Source: Brevibacillus reuszeri (GTDB lineage: Bacteria; Bacillota; Bacilli; Brevibacillales; Brevibacillaceae). From it: a DNA stretch of 64,000 nt. The DNA is taken from contig NZ_BEXF01000014.1 of the NCBI RefSeq assembly GCF_002897295.1, forward strand, positions 84,593 through 148,592. Direction: 5' to 3'. Shown one piece after another: positions 62,814 to 64,000 of this stretch. Both the position numbers and the translations under genes were made by a program. The notes below the pieces were generated by a model. The model had not been told where the DNA came from. It did no database searches and saw only the letters and a program-made list of their open reading frames with translations. The number at the start of each line of letters is the position of its first letter. Within the stretch, counting starts at the first letter, position 1.

Positions 62814-63836
62814 ATGAAGAAGCTACTTGAGATTTTTTTTGATAGTCAATTTATATTTCCATACATGCATTTGGAAGATGTTCGTGAACAACATTCACAC
62901 TACAGAAATTCAAATATTTATATGGTTATGTTAGCAAGAAAGTATCAAATATCAGATGCACAGTGTATCAATCAACAACTAGTTGTCAACTATAAATGCT
63001 TAGAGATAAACGAGAGTTATAGAATATCGAATATTATACTATTGCCTTTCGATGTTCCAAATGGTTCCATTGAGATTAATATTAGTGATTATGGAACTGC
63101 AATTGAAATAGGGCTTACTAATTACGGGATCGAATTTATTAAGGAAAATCACGTTGATTTCTTTAACGGGTCGGACATAAATGCCAAAAAGAAGATATCT
63201 ATATATGATCTAATAAGTATGTCGAATCAAAATGAGGAAACAAGCGAGGAGTATAAAATTTTGTATATTGGACAATCTCTCGATACTGGTGAGGGTAGAA
63301 ATATCTTTGATAGATTGAGCAGTCACGAGAAGATTTTAAAGATATATAGAGATTATAATATGAAGTACAGAGATAAAGAGTTGGTAATATTTTTGCTTCA
63401 TGCAAAGTCTAAGTTACATACAGTTATGACCCCAGATTCAATGACCACCATTTCTTTGGGGAACTCCTATTGGCAAACTACTGATGAATTGGGAGAGAAA
63501 ATAACAGATGCTACAGTGGTTAATGTGATTGAAGCCATGTTAATTTATCATTTTAAACCCCAATATAATATTAAATTAAAAAATTCTATACCTAATCTTG
63601 ATTTAAAAACATACTCCGAATTAAAAAATGCAGGTGTTCATCAGATAGACGTGGGATTGAATCTTTATTTCGAACGATCAAAAACATGTATAAATTTACT
63701 TACTGATATAATTAGCGTGTATTCCAAATTAAGAATTCTACATTGTTATCTTGAAAATTTATATGATAAAAAAGATGCATCCGAGATTGAAGTGGAGGAT
63801 ATTGACGATGAATTATATCGGCTAATTAATTTGTAA
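62814..63836 (+). CDS. protein with GIY-YIG-like nuclease core
   Basis: 340 residues. The N-terminal 140 (strand-rich, NIILLPFDVPNGSIEINISD) is unrecognised. Residues 147-252 fit a divergent GIY-YIG nuclease: YKILYIGQS (tyrosine 151 of YIG), then FDRLSSHEK with R167 and H170, LVIFLLHAKS strand, and EAMLIYHFKPQYN with E240 and N252. A helical tail follows with an acidic end (EIEVEDIDDEL). ATG after AAAAGGGG. Third gene of the AT-rich cassette; it may cut DNA or be a target-recognition nuclease. Moderate confidence in the fold, low in the role. Confidence 0.6.
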   Translation: MKKLLEIFFDSQFIFPYMHLEDVREQHSHYRNSNIYMVMLARKYQISDAQCINQQLVVNYKCLEINESYRISNIILLPFDVPNGSIEINISDYGTAIEIGLTNYGIEFIKENHVDFFNGSDINAKKKISIYDLISMSNQNEETSEEYKILYIGQSLDTGEGRNIFDRLSSHEKILKIYRDYNMKYRDKELVIFLLHAKSKLHTVMTPDSMTTISLGNSYWQTTDELGEKITDATVVNVIEAMLIYHFKPQYNIKLKNSIPNLDLKTYSELKNAGVHQIDVGLNLYFERSKTCINLLTDIISVYSKLRILHCYLENLYDKKDASEIEVEDIDDELYRLINL

Positions 63837-63880
63837 TTAAATGGAGGTTGCTTATACTCAAGGATAATATGGATGTGAAT

Positions 63881-63926
63881 GTCAACTAAAAAGTTGACCA
63901 CCGTGCTCATCAAAAAATTGACCACC
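63881..63926. repeat. possible insertion-sequence end
   Basis: The dyad GTCAACT (63881-63887)/AGTTGAC (63892-63898) is followed by TTGACCACC at 63894-63902 and again at 63918-63926. Multiple short terminal repeats of this kind recall IS21-type ends. The transposase would lie beyond the window. A TTACC...GGTAA hairpin follows at about 63939-63960. Confidence 0.3.
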
Positions 63927-64000
63927 ATGGCAAAATATTACCACCCGTTGGGTGGGTAACTTTTTCATGATCACGAGTGTTTTAAACTCTGCTTAAATCG

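Overview
The window looks like chromosome of a Brevibacillus-type Firmicute (Paenibacillaceae). The backbone order yerB-yerC-pcrB ... pcrA-ligA-lipoprotein-camS ... gatCAB ... dgkB-rlmCD is the core block known from Bacillus. Shine-Dalgarno sequences are strong, GTG and TTG starts are common, and intrinsic terminators are clear. The genus is inferred from gene content and style; no search was run.

Backbone, about 1-39.2 kb. The left edge holds a partial IMP dehydrogenase and a divergent GNAT acetyltransferase. Next come an OmpR-type two-component pair, then yerB, yerC and pcrB. A block of other genes follows: a MocR regulator divergent from an aminotransferase/dehydrogenase pair, an orphan Liv-type binding protein, a DUF418 membrane protein and a VanW protein. 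It separates pcrB from pcrA-ligA. A beta-propeller lipoprotein, CamS, a rocA gene with a sigma-54 promoter, a TagO-like transferase, a PAS-GGDEF cyclase and psd follow. Then come gatCAB, a YcdB-like exported protein, an unusual ECF sigma factor with a large BtrH-like C-terminal half, a NatAB exporter, an EamA transporter, glucokinase, dgkB and rlmCD.

Element I, about 39146-56561. A 17.4-kb island has integrated in the last codons of rlmCD. Identical 17-bp cores lie at both ends, flanked inside by paired GTTGTAA integrase arm-type sites. It carries a tyrosine integrase, divergent CI/Cro-like regulators, an Xis-like protein, a CHC2 primase, a VapE-type helicase, an ERCC4 nuclease, a tape-measure protein, both terminase subunits, an FtsK-like translocase and a replication-relaxation protein. 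No portal, capsid or lysis gene is visible. It is either a phage satellite or a strongly deleted prophage. Two related AGGGACA inverted-repeat modules lie between the integrase and the repressor.

Element II, about 56562 to beyond 64000. A large serine recombinase directly follows the displaced end of rlmCD, so this locus has been used twice. The element also holds a MazG-like gene frameshifted at a G10 tract, an Xis-like protein followed by a broken small gene, and a hairpin-rich non-coding stretch. It ends in an AT-rich set of three co-directional genes: a caspase-like peptidase, an all-helical DUF5677-like protein with an R-x6-H motif, and a protein with a GIY-YIG-like core. This trio is the best candidate for an undescribed, probably anti-phage, system. 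A possible insertion-sequence end lies at the right edge.
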